Below, one piece after another: positions 22,893 to 30,774 of a stretch of 35,251 bases of DNA. The position numbers and the translations under genes are program-made. The notes under the pieces are model-generated. The model did not search any database. It saw only the letters and a list, made by a program, of their open reading frames with translations, and was not told the DNA's origin. Source of the DNA: Oscillospiraceae bacterium (lineage in GTDB: Bacteria; Bacillota; Clostridia; Oscillospirales; Oscillospiraceae); the NCBI GenBank assembly GCA_902799075.1, contig CADBYZ010000010.1, positions 1 through 35,251 of the forward strand, given 5' to 3'. Position 1 is the first letter of the stretch; each line of letters opens with the position of its first letter.

Positions 22893-23369
22893 CGCATCCC
22901 CCATGATGGCCTTCTCTCTTGCCCGCATCTGTTTTTTCATTTCGCCCTCGTCTACATGGTCGTAGCCTAAAAGGTGGAGAACAGAGTGTACCGTCAGATA
23001 CTGAATCTCTCTGTTAAACCCGTGGCCGAATTCCGCGCCCTGGGCCTCGCAGCGCTCGAGGGAGATCATCATGTCCCCCAGCATCACGGCACCGGTGTCC
23101 AGGTCCCGCTCGCACGCGTCGGGATCAAATTCGCCGGGGGTGAGCTCGTTTAAGGGAAAGCTTAAAACGTCGGTGGCACGGTCCACATCCCGGAATTCCT
23201 TGTTGACGGCGTGGATGCCCTCGTCGTCGGTTAACATAACACTGATGACGCAAGGGACGCCGATGCCCTCCGCGTCGAGCGCCATCTTGACCGCCTTCTT
23301 GATGAGGCCCGCCGCCTCGCGGTGGCCGAGGCCGGTCTTTTCCCGGGAAACATATACCTCATGCTCCAT
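22890..23369 (-). CDS. ybeY: Endoribonuclease YbeY (rRNA maturation factor)
   Basis: YbeY is a zinc-dependent single-strand RNase needed for 16S rRNA 3' end processing and ribosome quality control. The zinc motif HSVLHLLGYDH gives His128, His132 and His138. The preceding motif EFRDVDRATDVLSFPLN is typical. The length of 159 residues is normal. The ATG is preceded by AGAGGGGAT inside the last codons of phoH; the genes are three bases apart. The stop codon is at the edge of repeat copy C. Neighbours phoH and era form the conserved phoH-ybeY-era group, here without dgkA or cdd. Confidence 0.97.
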   Translation of the reverse strand: MEHEVYVSREKTGLGHREAAGLIKKAVKMALDAEGIGVPCVISVMLTDDEGIHAVNKEFRDVDRATDVLSFPLNELTPGEFDPDACERDLDTGAVMLGDMMISLERCEAQGAEFGHGFNREIQYLTVHSVLHLLGYDHVDEGEMKKQMRAREKAIMGDA

Positions 23370-23372
23370 GGC

Positions 23373-24386
23373 TTATCCCCTCTTATACGTGCGGCGCGGC
23401 GGCTGCTTTTTCGGCTGCTCGGGCTGCGCCGGGTTTTTCTTGTCGTAGACCTCGTAGGCCTCGATGATCTTCTGCACCAGGCGGTGACGTACCACGTCCG
23501 AGCCCGTGAGGGTGCAGATGGCGATGTCGTCGATACCCTCCAGCACCTTCATGGCGACCTTGAGGCCGCTGGTCTTATCCTCGGGCAGGTCGATCTGCGT
23601 GATGTCGCCGGTAATGACCACCTTGGAGCCGAAGCCGATACGGGTCAGGAACATTTTCATCTGCTCGCGCGAGGTGTTCTGTGCCTCGTCGAGGATGATG
23701 AAGCTGTCGTCGAGCGTGCGGCCGCGCATGTAGGCAAGCGGCGCAACCTCGATATTGCCGCGCTCTAAGTACTTCTGGTAGGTGTCGGCCCCCAGCATGT
23801 CGAAGAGCGCGTCGTACAGGGGCCTCAGGTACGGGTCCACCTTGCTCTGCAGGTCGCCCGGCAGAAAGCCAAGGCGCTCCCCCGCCTCGACCGCGGGGCG
23901 TGTGAGGATGATGCGGTTTACCTCCTCGGCCCGGAAGGCGGCGACGGCGGCGGCGACCGCGAGATAGGTCTTGCCCGTACCGGCGGGGCCTATGCCGAGG
24001 GTGACGGTGTTTTTCTGGATGGCCTCACAGTAGGTCTTCTGGCCGAGGGTCTTGGGCTTGATGGGCTTGCCCTTGGCGGTGATGCAGATGACATCCCCGG
24101 CAAGCTCGTTGATTTTGGTCTCCTTGCCCTCGGAGACGAGCTTTAAGATATAGCGCACGTTCTGTGCGTCGATGTTCTCGCCCTTGGCGGCGAGAGTCAG
24201 CAGGCCGTTGATGGCCTTTTCGGCGAGCATGACGTTCTCCGCCTCGCCGCAGATATGGATCATGTTCTCGCGGTCCAGGACCTTGACGCTCAGTTCGTTT
24301 TCGATGATGCGCAGATTCTGGTCAAAGGAGCCGAAGACGCTGATGACGTGCTCCATGCGCTCGACTTCGATGCTTTTATCGATCAT
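23373..24386 (-). CDS. phoH: PhoH-like ATPase
   Basis: A predicted cytoplasmic P-loop ATPase often found next to ybeY; its role is thought to be in RNA metabolism, but the activity is not firmly known. Walker A GPAGTGKT at 133-140, LTRPAVEAGERLGFLPGDL, Walker B FIILDEAQN and the sensor region VVITGDITQIDLP are present. An N-terminal KH-like region precedes the ATPase domain. The tail is basic and Pro/Gln-rich (PAQPEQPKKQPPRRTYKRG). The length of 337 is typical of the PhoH1/YqfT type. The ATG has AAAGGAAA upstream. It lies between the sporulation gene yqfD and ybeY, the standard order in spore formers. Confidence 0.96.
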   Translation of the reverse strand: MIDKSIEVERMEHVISVFGSFDQNLRIIENELSVKVLDRENMIHICGEAENVMLAEKAINGLLTLAAKGENIDAQNVRYILKLVSEGKETKINELAGDVICITAKGKPIKPKTLGQKTYCEAIQKNTVTLGIGPAGTGKTYLAVAAAVAAFRAEEVNRIILTRPAVEAGERLGFLPGDLQSKVDPYLRPLYDALFDMLGADTYQKYLERGNIEVAPLAYMRGRTLDDSFIILDEAQNTSREQMKMFLTRIGFGSKVVITGDITQIDLPEDKTSGLKVAMKVLEGIDDIAICTLTGSDVVRHRLVQKIIEAYEVYDKKNPAQPEQPKKQPPRRTYKRG

Positions 24387-24403
24387 GTGGTTTCCTTTCG
24401 GCC

Positions 24404-25561
24404 TTAGCCGTCGGCTATGGCGATATTCTCTGTACAGTGTGCCCGCAGGGTGAGCACATGGAGCTCCCCCGCCCTGCCGGGTGTGAGGGCGGATTCCAGG
24501 ATCTGTCCCTCCGTGCGGCCCTCCAGCAGGGCGTAAAGCCGCTGCCCGGCAGCTTCGGGATCGTAGTCGTCCCCGGTGCTCAGGCGGTAGGGCACGAAGC
24601 GCTCACGCACCAGGCGCAGCGGTGTGGAAAACAGCCCTGACAGCCCGAGGGTATACTCCGAAATGATTTTATCACATCCGTCAATAGTTTTTCCACTACC
24701 AATATACAAATTCAGCCGCGTTTTTCCGAACACCAGCGCAAAACGGCTGTGCGGCACCCCAGCCGGGGTTTTCAGCCGCTCCCGCACCGGGCAGACGGCG
24801 CTGAGCTCATACCAGGTATCGGCCATGACGCTGCCGCGGGCACGGACTGCGCGGGGCATGCCGTTTATGGAATCGCTGCTGCCCGCGATCAGGACCCGCC
24901 CCGCCGTCACGATCTCGCCCTCCTTCACCTGCGCGCTGCCCGCGAGGACATTGACCCGGCGCACAAGGCCGTCCCGCGCGGCGACAAGGCTGCACGCGTC
25001 GGCGGCATCGTACATTTCCGGCTTCGGCTGCCGCTCCGCGACGGCGACGGTGGCCCGCGAGCCGCTGACGTTCACCGCCATCCAGGCAAGCTCCGGCAGG
25101 CGGACCATCACCTCGCTGCGCAAGAGATCGGTTTTGACGCCGGGCCAGAAGCTCCCCACCCCGAAGCCGCAGTCCTCCAGCGCGCGCAGGACCTCACCGC
25201 GGCTGAGACGGCGGGTGCCCTGTACCTCCACATCCCATACGAAGAGGGACGAGGCCGTGAGCAGCAGCGCCGTCACCAGAAGCCCCGCCAGCAGCACCGG
25301 GCGGCGCAGCACACGGCGCAGACCCTCCCGCCCGCCGACGCGCTTTCTGATATCCACTTCGCACCCGGCCCGCCGGGCAAGCCGCTCAAGGCGCGCAAGG
25401 TTTTTTTCAAAGGTTTTCAGGCGCAGGCTGTGTTCGTCCCGGCTCTGCACGTCCCAAAGCTCGATCCCCTCCGAAACCGCGCTGTTGAGCACCCCCGCCG
25501 GGAACGCGCCGAACAGCTCCAGCTCCACGCTTCCGCGCATGCGGTCACTGATACGTTCCAT
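24404..25561 (-). CDS. yqfD: Sporulation protein YqfD
   Basis: YqfD is a membrane protein widely conserved among spore formers and, in Bacillus, expressed in the mother cell under sigma-E; the exact role is unclear, possibly in the mother cell-forespore channel. Visible: cytoplasmic N-terminal domain, a basic patch RRVLRRP, one membrane span at about residues 89-108, then a POTRA/FtsQ-like extracytoplasmic region (VEVQGTRRLSRGEVLRALEDCG) and a long C-terminal domain. I chose ATG 25561 (385 residues), five bases after GGGAG, rather than ATG 25573, which has no ribosome-binding site. It is two bases after yqfC. The gene is at once a sporulation gene and the upstream member of the run leading to era and recO. 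Confidence 0.93.
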   Translation of the reverse strand: MERISDRMRGSVELELFGAFPAGVLNSAVSEGIELWDVQSRDEHSLRLKTFEKNLARLERLARRAGCEVDIRKRVGGREGLRRVLRRPVLLAGLLVTALLLTASSLFVWDVEVQGTRRLSRGEVLRALEDCGFGVGSFWPGVKTDLLRSEVMVRLPELAWMAVNVSGSRATVAVAERQPKPEMYDAADACSLVAARDGLVRRVNVLAGSAQVKEGEIVTAGRVLIAGSSDSINGMPRAVRARGSVMADTWYELSAVCPVRERLKTPAGVPHSRFALVFGKTRLNLYIGSGKTIDGCDKIISEYTLGLSGLFSTPLRLVRERFVPYRLSTGDDYDPEAAGQRLYALLEGRTEGQILESALTPGRAGELHVLTLRAHCTENIAIADG

Positions 25562-25563
25562 GC

Positions 25564-25845
25564 TCACTCCCATTCCGCCGCGCGGATGCGGCCCGTCACC
25601 AGAAGCTCTCCCCGGTTCATGGCGCGAAGGCGCAGGCCGTCCCCGTTCAGGCTGAGCTTTTCCCGCCCGAAGCTCACCACGATGCGCTCGGGCGTATATT
25701 CCAAAATCCCCCGCTGCCCCTCGATGAGCGCCTGTCTGCCGCCGCAGAGCGTGAGCCGTCCCCCGCCGGGCAGGACATCTCCCGGCAGTTCCAGCAGCTC
25801 CTCGAGGGCGGCGGGCAGCTCTCTGTCCGCTTTCAAACGCAGCAC
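25564..25845 (-). CDS. yqfC: Sporulation protein YqfC
   Basis: A small protein of the YabP/YqfC family, conserved in spore formers and sigma-E controlled in Bacillus; its biochemical role is unknown. The translation shows the family pattern: LPGDVLPGGGRLTLCGGRQALIEG (partly), then RGILEYTPERIVV and ELLVTGRI at the end. It has 93 codons from GTG 25845. The start is uncertain: no clear Shine-Dalgarno precedes GTG and the frame stays open upstream into the inverted-repeat element. It is the first gene of the yqfC-yqfD-phoH-ybeY-era-yqzL-recO-mutS2 run. Confidence 0.87.
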   Translation of the reverse strand: MLRLKADRELPAALEELLELPGDVLPGGGRLTLCGGRQALIEGQRGILEYTPERIVVSFGREKLSLNGDGLRLRAMNRGELLVTGRIRAAEWE

Positions 25846-25860
25846 CTCACTTTCAGACAG

Positions 25861-26005
25861 TGTGGAGTTTGGAGTGTGGAGTGTGGAGTTGAAAAAGAAA
25901 TATTAACGCTCTGCAAGGATTATAAAATGCGCCGCAATGACGACGCATAATAAGCTTTCATATTTGTTCCATAACTCCAAACTTCAAACTCCTAACTCCA
26001 AACTC
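25861..26005. mobile_element. MITE-like element with imperfect terminal inverted repeats
   Basis: The left end (25861-25890) is built of iterated TGTGGAGT/TTGGAGT units. The right end (25973-26005) is built of AACTCCAAACT-type units, that is, the same motif inverted. About 82 AT-rich bases lie between. No reading frame is present. A single GTGTGGAGTT also occurs at 5420-5429. The element fills the divergent gap between yqfC and ylbJ. Confidence 0.5.
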
Positions 26006-26008
26006 GCA

Positions 26009-26037
26009 GTATAACTCTATGCGCCCGGACATAGTTT
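26009..26037 (+). promoter_or_regulatory. Possible sigma-E promoter of ylbJ
   Basis: GTATAAC (26009-26015), a 14-base spacer, and CATAGTTT (26030-26037) partly match the Bacillus sigma-E consensus (-35 G-ATATT-like, -10 CATACA-T). The start would be near 26044, fitting the ribosome-binding site at 26055-26061. ylbJ is sigma-E controlled in Bacillus. Confidence 0.4.
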
Positions 26038-26066
26038 GATACATGAGGATGGACAAGGAGGGGCGT

Positions 26067-27035
26067 ATGAAAGATCTGTGGAGACGGGGTTTTCCGATTG
26101 TTGCGGGGCTCGCGCTGCTGGGGCTTATGCTCTATAACGCCGAGGCGGCGGGCGACGCCTGCCGGGAGGCGCTGGAGATGTGCGCGCGGCTTCTGATCCC
26201 GTCGCTGTTCCCGTTTTTTGTGCTGTCCGGCTATCTCAACCGGGTGGGCCTGCCGGGGCTTATCGGCAGAGTTTTCGCGGCCTTTGCCGCGCGTCTTTTC
26301 GGTGTGAGCGGCGCGGGGGCCTCGGCCTTCGTGATGGGGCTTCTGGGCGGCTACCCGGCGGGGGCGGCCTACATTGCGGACATGGAGCGCAGCGGCAGCG
26401 TCACGGCGCGGGAGGCGGAGCGGCTGCTGGCCTTCTGCAGCAACTCCGGCCCCGCCTTCATCGTGGGCGCGGTGGGGCTCGGCGTCTTCGGCTCGGTGCG
26501 CTATGGTCTTGTACTGTACGGCATCCACGCGCTTGCCGCGTTTCTGACGGGGCTGGTGTTCCGGGGAAAGCAGCCTTGTGGGGAGATCCAGGACGTACAG
26601 CTCGATACCGCCGATCCCGCGCTCGCGTTCGTGGGGGCTGTGCGGCAGGCGACGACGTCGATCCTGAGCGTGTGCGGCTTTGCGGTGTGCTTTTCGGTTT
26701 CGCTGCGGGTGCTGGACGCAAACGGGGCGCTGTCGCTTTTCTGCGGCGCTGCTGCCGCGCGCTTCGGCTTTGAGCCGCGCTTTGTCCGCGCCATGCTCAC
26801 GGGGCTTTTGGAGCTCGGCAGCGGGGCCGCCGCCATGCGGGGGCTGCGGCCCGGTCCCGCGAGCTTTGCGCTCTCTGCGTTTCTGCTCGGCTGGGGCGGG
26901 CTGTCGGTGCATTTTCAAACTCTCGCGGTGCTGGCGGAGAGCAAGGCGAAAGGCGCCCTGCACCTGACAGGACGCCTTCTGAGCGCTGTATTTGCGGCCG
27001 TGATGGCCTATGTTGTGGGGTTGTGGGTATTTTAG
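26067..27035 (+). CDS. ylbJ: Sporulation integral membrane protein YlbJ
   Basis: YlbJ is a mother-cell membrane protein with nucleoside-recognition (Gate) domains, required for normal cortex formation in Bacillus. The 322 residues are mostly hydrophobic, about eight spans. Family motifs are ARLLIPSLFPFFVLSGYL, MGLLGGYPAGA, FCSNSGPAFIVGAVG, and the second Gate-type half SVCGFAVCFSV and LLELGSG. Start ATG 26067 follows AAGGAGG by five bases; the earlier in-frame ATG 26043 lies at the predicted transcript start and has no ribosome-binding site. It is the only plus-strand gene between 1900 and 33600. Its TAG overlaps the stop codon of the convergent chromate transporter gene. Confidence 0.93.
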   Translation: MKDLWRRGFPIVAGLALLGLMLYNAEAAGDACREALEMCARLLIPSLFPFFVLSGYLNRVGLPGLIGRVFAAFAARLFGVSGAGASAFVMGLLGGYPAGAAYIADMERSGSVTAREAERLLAFCSNSGPAFIVGAVGLGVFGSVRYGLVLYGIHALAAFLTGLVFRGKQPCGEIQDVQLDTADPALAFVGAVRQATTSILSVCGFAVCFSVSLRVLDANGALSLFCGAAAARFGFEPRFVRAMLTGLLELGSGAAAMRGLRPGPASFALSAFLLGWGGLSVHFQTLAVLAESKAKGALHLTGRLLSAVFAAVMAYVVGLWVF

Positions 27036-27607
27036 AAGCAGAACACGACGCCGACCACGGCGGAGGCGAGGATGAACACGATGGGGTGCAGGCCCTTGAG
27101 CTTCTTGACACAGCGCGTGCAGACAAGCAGCACGGCGGCAAGGGCGATGGCCTTGAAGTTGAAGAGGTCGATAAGCCGCCCGCTGGCCGCATAGGCGTCG
27201 GTGCGAAAGAGCGCGATCTTCACCACGAGAAAGCACGCCGCCGCTATAAGCCCCACCGAGCAGGGACGCAGGCCGTAGAAGCCCGCCTCGACGTAGGGGT
27301 TTTCGCGGAATGCCTTGAGGGCGCGGGCGATGAGGATGATGATCATGATGCTGGGGGTCACAAGTCCGAGCGTGGCCACCACCGCGCCGGGGATGCCGGC
27401 GGTCTCGAAGCCCACGTAGGTCGCCATGTTGACGCCGATGGGGCCGGGGGTGGATTCGGACACGGCGATCATGTCCGCAAGCTTTTCGTGGGTGTACCAG
27501 CCCGTGCGGGTGGAGATATCGTAGAGGAAGGGCAGCGTCGCCATGCCGCCGCCGACTGCGAAGAGACCGGCCTTGAAAAATTCATAGAACAGGCGCAGGA
27601 GGATCAT
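27032..27607 (-). CDS. Chromate transporter, half-size subunit 2
   Basis: One half of a two-gene short-chain chromate ion transporter (CHR family). The 191 residues have the domain motifs FFKAGLFAVGGGMATLPFL and ESTPGPIGVNMATYVGFE, then four or five hydrophobic spans. Full-length ChrA fuses two such domains; in Firmicutes they are often separate genes acting as a pair. The true substrate in this organism may be sulfate-like or another anion; chromate resistance is inference from family name only. It overlaps the other half by ATGA and ends convergently on the ylbJ stop with no terminator between them. Confidence 0.9.
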   Translation of the reverse strand: MILLRLFYEFFKAGLFAVGGGMATLPFLYDISTRTGWYTHEKLADMIAVSESTPGPIGVNMATYVGFETAGIPGAVVATLGLVTPSIMIIILIARALKAFRENPYVEAGFYGLRPCSVGLIAAACFLVVKIALFRTDAYAASGRLIDLFNFKAIALAAVLLVCTRCVKKLKGLHPIVFILASAVVGVVFCF

Positions 27608-28146
27608 TTGCCCTTCACCCCCATTCTTGTAAGCACAATGCCCGCCGCCGCGCAGAACACCACAAACACGATGGGCGAGATGTCAAAGAACACGGACAGC
27701 AGGAACACACCCAGAAACAGCACCAGCGTGATTTTGTCCACCACGGCCTTTTTCCATAGCTTCAGCACGGCGTTGAAAATGAGCACGCACACGCACACGC
27801 GGATACCCGCGAAGGCCGATTTCACCGCGGGCACATCCGCGAAATTCGTAAGGATGCCCGCAATGAGGGTGATGATGACAAGGGACGGGAAGATCATGCC
27901 GAGGGTTGCGACCACGCCGCCCACCGTGCCCGCGACCTTATAACCGATGAAGGTGGCGGTGTTGACGGCGATGACGCCGGGGGTGCACTGGCCGACGGCG
28001 TAGTAGTCCATCAGCTCCTCCTCCGTCGCCCAGCCGTGGCGGTCCACGATCTCACGCTCCAAAATGGGGATCATGGCGTAGCCGCCGCCGAAGGTCATGA
28101 CCCCTACCCTGGCAAAGGCCAGGAAAAGCTTCCAAAGCTGCTTCAT
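27604..28146 (-). CDS. Chromate transporter, half-size subunit 1
   Basis: The partner half of the CHR-family pair. Motifs are FLAFARVGVMTFGGGYAMIPIL and GQCTPGVIAVNTATFIGYK, with about five spans. I chose ATG 28146 (180 residues), which overlaps the phosphoglucomutase stop as ATGA; the longer frame to 28197 is antisense-phase shadow of that gene and does not fit the family. Both transporter halves are therefore coupled to the phosphoglucomutase gene, an unusual association. Confidence 0.9.
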   Translation of the reverse strand: MKQLWKLFLAFARVGVMTFGGGYAMIPILEREIVDRHGWATEEELMDYYAVGQCTPGVIAVNTATFIGYKVAGTVGGVVATLGMIFPSLVIITLIAGILTNFADVPAVKSAFAGIRVCVCVLIFNAVLKLWKKAVVDKITLVLFLGVFLLSVFFDISPIVFVVFCAAAGIVLTRMGVKGK

Positions 28147-29873
28147 TTCTTGAGAGTCTCCGCAAATTCCGTGTATTTTTTGATGCGCTCTTCGCACTGC
28201 TCACGGCTGTCGCCGCGCACAAGGAGATAGATCTTGATTTTGGGCTCGGTGCCGGAGGGGCGGACGATGAAGCTTGAGCCGTCGGCAAGCTCGAAGTACA
28301 GCACGTTCGAGCCGAAGAAGGGCGTGCTGCCCACCTTGCCGAGACCGGCAACCGAGACGCTGCCGTCCGCGTAGTCGCGGGTGCGGATAACCTTCTGACC
28401 GCCGATCTCCTTCGGGGGATTTGCACGAAGACGCGCCATCAGATCCTTCATCTTCTGCAGGCCGTCAAGCCCCGGCATGACGAGGTTCATGGTGTACTCC
28501 TGGAACCAGCCGTATTTTTCGTACAGGGCGTTCATCGCGTCGAGCAGCGTCATGCCCTGATCGTGGTAGTAGGCGGCCATCTCCGCCACCAGCATGGCAG
28601 CGGTCACGGCGTCCTTGTCACGCACGTAGTCGCCCATCATGTAGCCGTAGCTCTCCTCATAGGCGAAGATGTAGTTGTAGCTGTGGGCGGCCTCCCAGGC
28701 GGCGACGCGCTCGGCCATGTATTTGAAGCCCGTGAAGGTGTCCTCAAAGTGGACGCCGTTTGCCTCGCACACGGCGCGGGCCATGCTGGTGGTGACGATG
28801 GAGGTCACGACGCCGGGGTTTTCCGGCATGGTGCCCTTTGCCTTTCTCGCGCGGATAATGTAGTCGATGAGCAGCACGCCGAGCTGGTTGCCGGTGATGG
28901 TGACGTAGTCGTCCCCATCGCGGACCATGGTGCCGATGCGGTCGGAGTCCGGGTCGGTGCCGATGATGAGGTCGCTGCCGACCTTTTTGGCCAGGTCCAC
29001 CGCCAGATAGAAGCCCTCGGGATTTTCGGGGTTGGGGCTTTCCACCGTGGGGAAGCTGCCATCGATGACCATCTGCTCCTCGACGGGGTAGACATGCTTG
29101 ATGCCGAGGCGTCTGAGCGCCTCGGGGACCAGCTTGTAGCCGCAGCCGTGGAAGGGGGTGTAGACGATCTTGAAGTCGTCCGCCACCTTGGCCACGACAT
29201 CCTTGTCGATGGCCTGGTCCAGGACACGCCCGAGGAAGGCCTCGTCGGTCTCGGCGCCGATGATCTCGATCTTTCCGGCGGCGACGGCCTTGTCGAAGTC
29301 GCAGGTCCTGAAGCCGTCGAAGACATCGATGGCCGCCATCTGCGCGGCGATGGCCGCGGCCTTCTGGGGCGGCAGCTGGGCACCGTCGGACCAGTAGACC
29401 TTGTAGCCGTTATAGTCCTTGGGGTTGTGGCTGGCGGTGATGTTGAGACCCGCCGTGGCGCCGTAGTACCGCACCGCGAAGCTCAGCTCCGGCGTGGGGC
29501 GCAGGGCGTCGAAGATGCGCACATGGATACCGTTTGCCGCCATGACGCAGGCGGCCTCCATTGCAAGCTCCACGCCGTGCAGGCGGCAGTCATGGGCAAT
29601 AACGATGCCCTTTTGCTTCGCCTCCTCGCCCTCGGCGGCGATGACATTGGCAAAGGCCTGGGTGGCGTGGCGGATGACGTGGATGTTCATGTGGTGCAGG
29701 CCCAGCTTCATGGTGCCGCGCAGGCCCGCGGTGCCGAACTCCAGCGGTGAGAAGAAGCGGCTTTTGATCTCCTTCTCATCGTCCTTGATGCTGTTAAGCT
29801 CCTGCCATTCCTCCTCGCTCAGCGCGGGGCTGTTGAGCCAGTGCAGAAACTCGTCCTTATACGATTTAGGCAT
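28143..29873 (-). CDS. pgcA: Phosphoglucomutase/phosphomannomutase (alpha-D-phosphohexomutase)
   Basis: Interconverts glucose 1- and 6-phosphate (and perhaps mannose phosphates), feeding UDP-glucose and envelope sugars. All four active-site loops are intact: phosphoserine TASHNP (Ser148), metal loop GTDPDSDRIG (Asp307, 309, 311), sugar loop EESYG (406-410) and phosphate-binding RPSGTEPK (from about 538). The 576-residue length fits the PgcA/YhxB group rather than GlmM (about 450). The ATG has GGAAGAG about nine bases upstream. It sits in one transcript with a DUF2007-like gene before it and the two transporter halves after it. Confidence 0.97.
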   Translation of the reverse strand: MPKSYKDEFLHWLNSPALSEEEWQELNSIKDDEKEIKSRFFSPLEFGTAGLRGTMKLGLHHMNIHVIRHATQAFANVIAAEGEEAKQKGIVIAHDCRLHGVELAMEAACVMAANGIHVRIFDALRPTPELSFAVRYYGATAGLNITASHNPKDYNGYKVYWSDGAQLPPQKAAAIAAQMAAIDVFDGFRTCDFDKAVAAGKIEIIGAETDEAFLGRVLDQAIDKDVVAKVADDFKIVYTPFHGCGYKLVPEALRRLGIKHVYPVEEQMVIDGSFPTVESPNPENPEGFYLAVDLAKKVGSDLIIGTDPDSDRIGTMVRDGDDYVTITGNQLGVLLIDYIIRARKAKGTMPENPGVVTSIVTTSMARAVCEANGVHFEDTFTGFKYMAERVAAWEAAHSYNYIFAYEESYGYMMGDYVRDKDAVTAAMLVAEMAAYYHDQGMTLLDAMNALYEKYGWFQEYTMNLVMPGLDGLQKMKDLMARLRANPPKEIGGQKVIRTRDYADGSVSVAGLGKVGSTPFFGSNVLYFELADGSSFIVRPSGTEPKIKIYLLVRGDSREQCEERIKKYTEFAETLKK

Positions 29874-29910
29874 AACAGACTCTTCCTTTCCGAAAAGCAG
29901 ATGCTGCTGT

Positions 29911-30228
29911 TCAGTCTTCTATTTCATAGTCGCCTTTATAATTGCAAAGGGCAGCGGCGTCGGCGGCAAGGCTCCTGGGCACATAGATGTCGGTGCCCTG
30001 GCCGCTCATGCCCATGATCAGCTTGCCGAAGCTCCCGTCGCCCGGGTACATGCACAGGCAGGGGATGCCGCAGGCCTCGAGCATGTTGACGGTCAGCTCG
30101 TCGACCATGTTGAGATTGATGAGGGTGCCCAGACGCACCGGCTCCTCCGGTTCGCCGTTTTCATCCTTCGGCCAGCGCTCGTACAGCTCGCCCCGAATCG
30201 TCTTGCCCCATTCTCCTTCGTCTCTCAT
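29911..30228 (-). CDS. DUF2007-like small protein
   Basis: A 105-residue soluble protein of unknown function. The central part, LINLNMVDELTVNMLEACGIPCLCMY followed by GTDIYVPRSLAADAAAL, has the pattern of the DUF2007 (putative signal-transducing) family: a helix ending in L-EA-GIP, a strand, and a final VP-x-x-x-ADAAAL helix. The acidic N-terminus (EDENGEPEEP region) is family-variable. The ATG has GGAGGT seven bases upstream and the gene is directly behind a perfect-looking promoter. It is the first gene of the pgcA operon; a regulatory role is only suggested by the family label. Confidence 0.75.
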   Translation of the reverse strand: MRDEGEWGKTIRGELYERWPKDENGEPEEPVRLGTLINLNMVDELTVNMLEACGIPCLCMYPGDGSFGKLIMGMSGQGTDIYVPRSLAADAAALCNYKGDYEIED

Positions 30229-30259
30229 GTTTTGGACCTCCGTATCATATCCTGTTTTG

Positions 30260-30288
30260 ATTATAGCATTCTATCAGGTTTCTTTCAA
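30260..30288 (-). promoter_or_regulatory. Sigma-A promoter of the DUF2007-pgcA-chromate transporter operon
   Basis: Minus-strand TTGAAA (30288-30283), a 17-base spacer, TATAAT (30265-30260). The start is near 30253, about 25 bases before the first ATG. It begins immediately after the rlmH stop, and no terminator for rlmH is seen, so some readthrough is expected. Confidence 0.88.
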
Positions 30289-30291
30289 GCG

Positions 30292-30774
30292 CTACTTATG
30301 GTACTGCGAGCCCTCGTTGATCTTGAAGCCCCGATAGACCTGCTCGATGAGCATGACGCGGGCCAGGTGGTGCGGGAAGGTCATCTCGGACATGCTGAGC
30401 CTTCTGTCCGCCCGCGCCTTCACCGCGGGCGCAAGGCCATACGAGCCGCCGATGACGAAGCATAGCTTCGGCTTGCCGGAGCTCTCCCGCGCGGCGATCA
30501 GCGCCGCCATGCCCTCGCTCGGCATCTGCTTGCCCTCGACGCACAGGGCCACGAGGTACGCGTCCGCCGGGACGGCCTTTAATATTTCCTGCCCCTCGCG
30601 CTCGAGGGCGGCGGCGATCTCCTTCTCCGCCGGGCGGTCACTCAGGCGCTGCTCCGTGATCTCCGTGAGCTCCAGGCGGCAGTACGCCTGCAGGCGCTTG
30701 CGGTATTCCTCGAAGGCGTCGATATAGAATTTTTCCCGCATCTTCCCGACGCAGATGAGTTTGACGTTCAGCAT
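30292..30774 (-). CDS. rlmH: 23S rRNA (pseudouridine1915-N3)-methyltransferase
   Basis: RlmH methylates pseudouridine 1915 in helix 69 of 23S rRNA. It is a SPOUT-fold enzyme of 160 residues. The start is MLNVKLICVGKMREKFY, with the AdoMet-knot motif FVIGGSYGL and the C-terminal LSMSEMTFPHHLARVMLIEQ followed by the diagnostic YHK ending. I chose ATG 30774, which follows GGGAGGG by about seven bases and overlaps the walJ stop by seven bases; the longer frame to 30807 has no support. It is third in the murA-walJ-rlmH transcript; walJ/yycJ and rlmH being close is also seen in other Firmicutes. Confidence 0.97.
   Translation of the reverse strand: MLNVKLICVGKMREKFYIDAFEEYRKRLQAYCRLELTEITEQRLSDRPAEKEIAAALEREGQEILKAVPADAYLVALCVEGKQMPSEGMAALIAARESSGKPKLCFVIGGSYGLAPAVKARADRRLSMSEMTFPHHLARVMLIEQVYRGFKINEGSQYHK

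Noticed and set aside
25992..27236. A 414-codon minus-strand frame across ylbJ
   Set aside because: Arg-, Pro- and His-rich low-complexity translation antisense to YlbJ and overlapping the transporter gene in another frame; no start signal.
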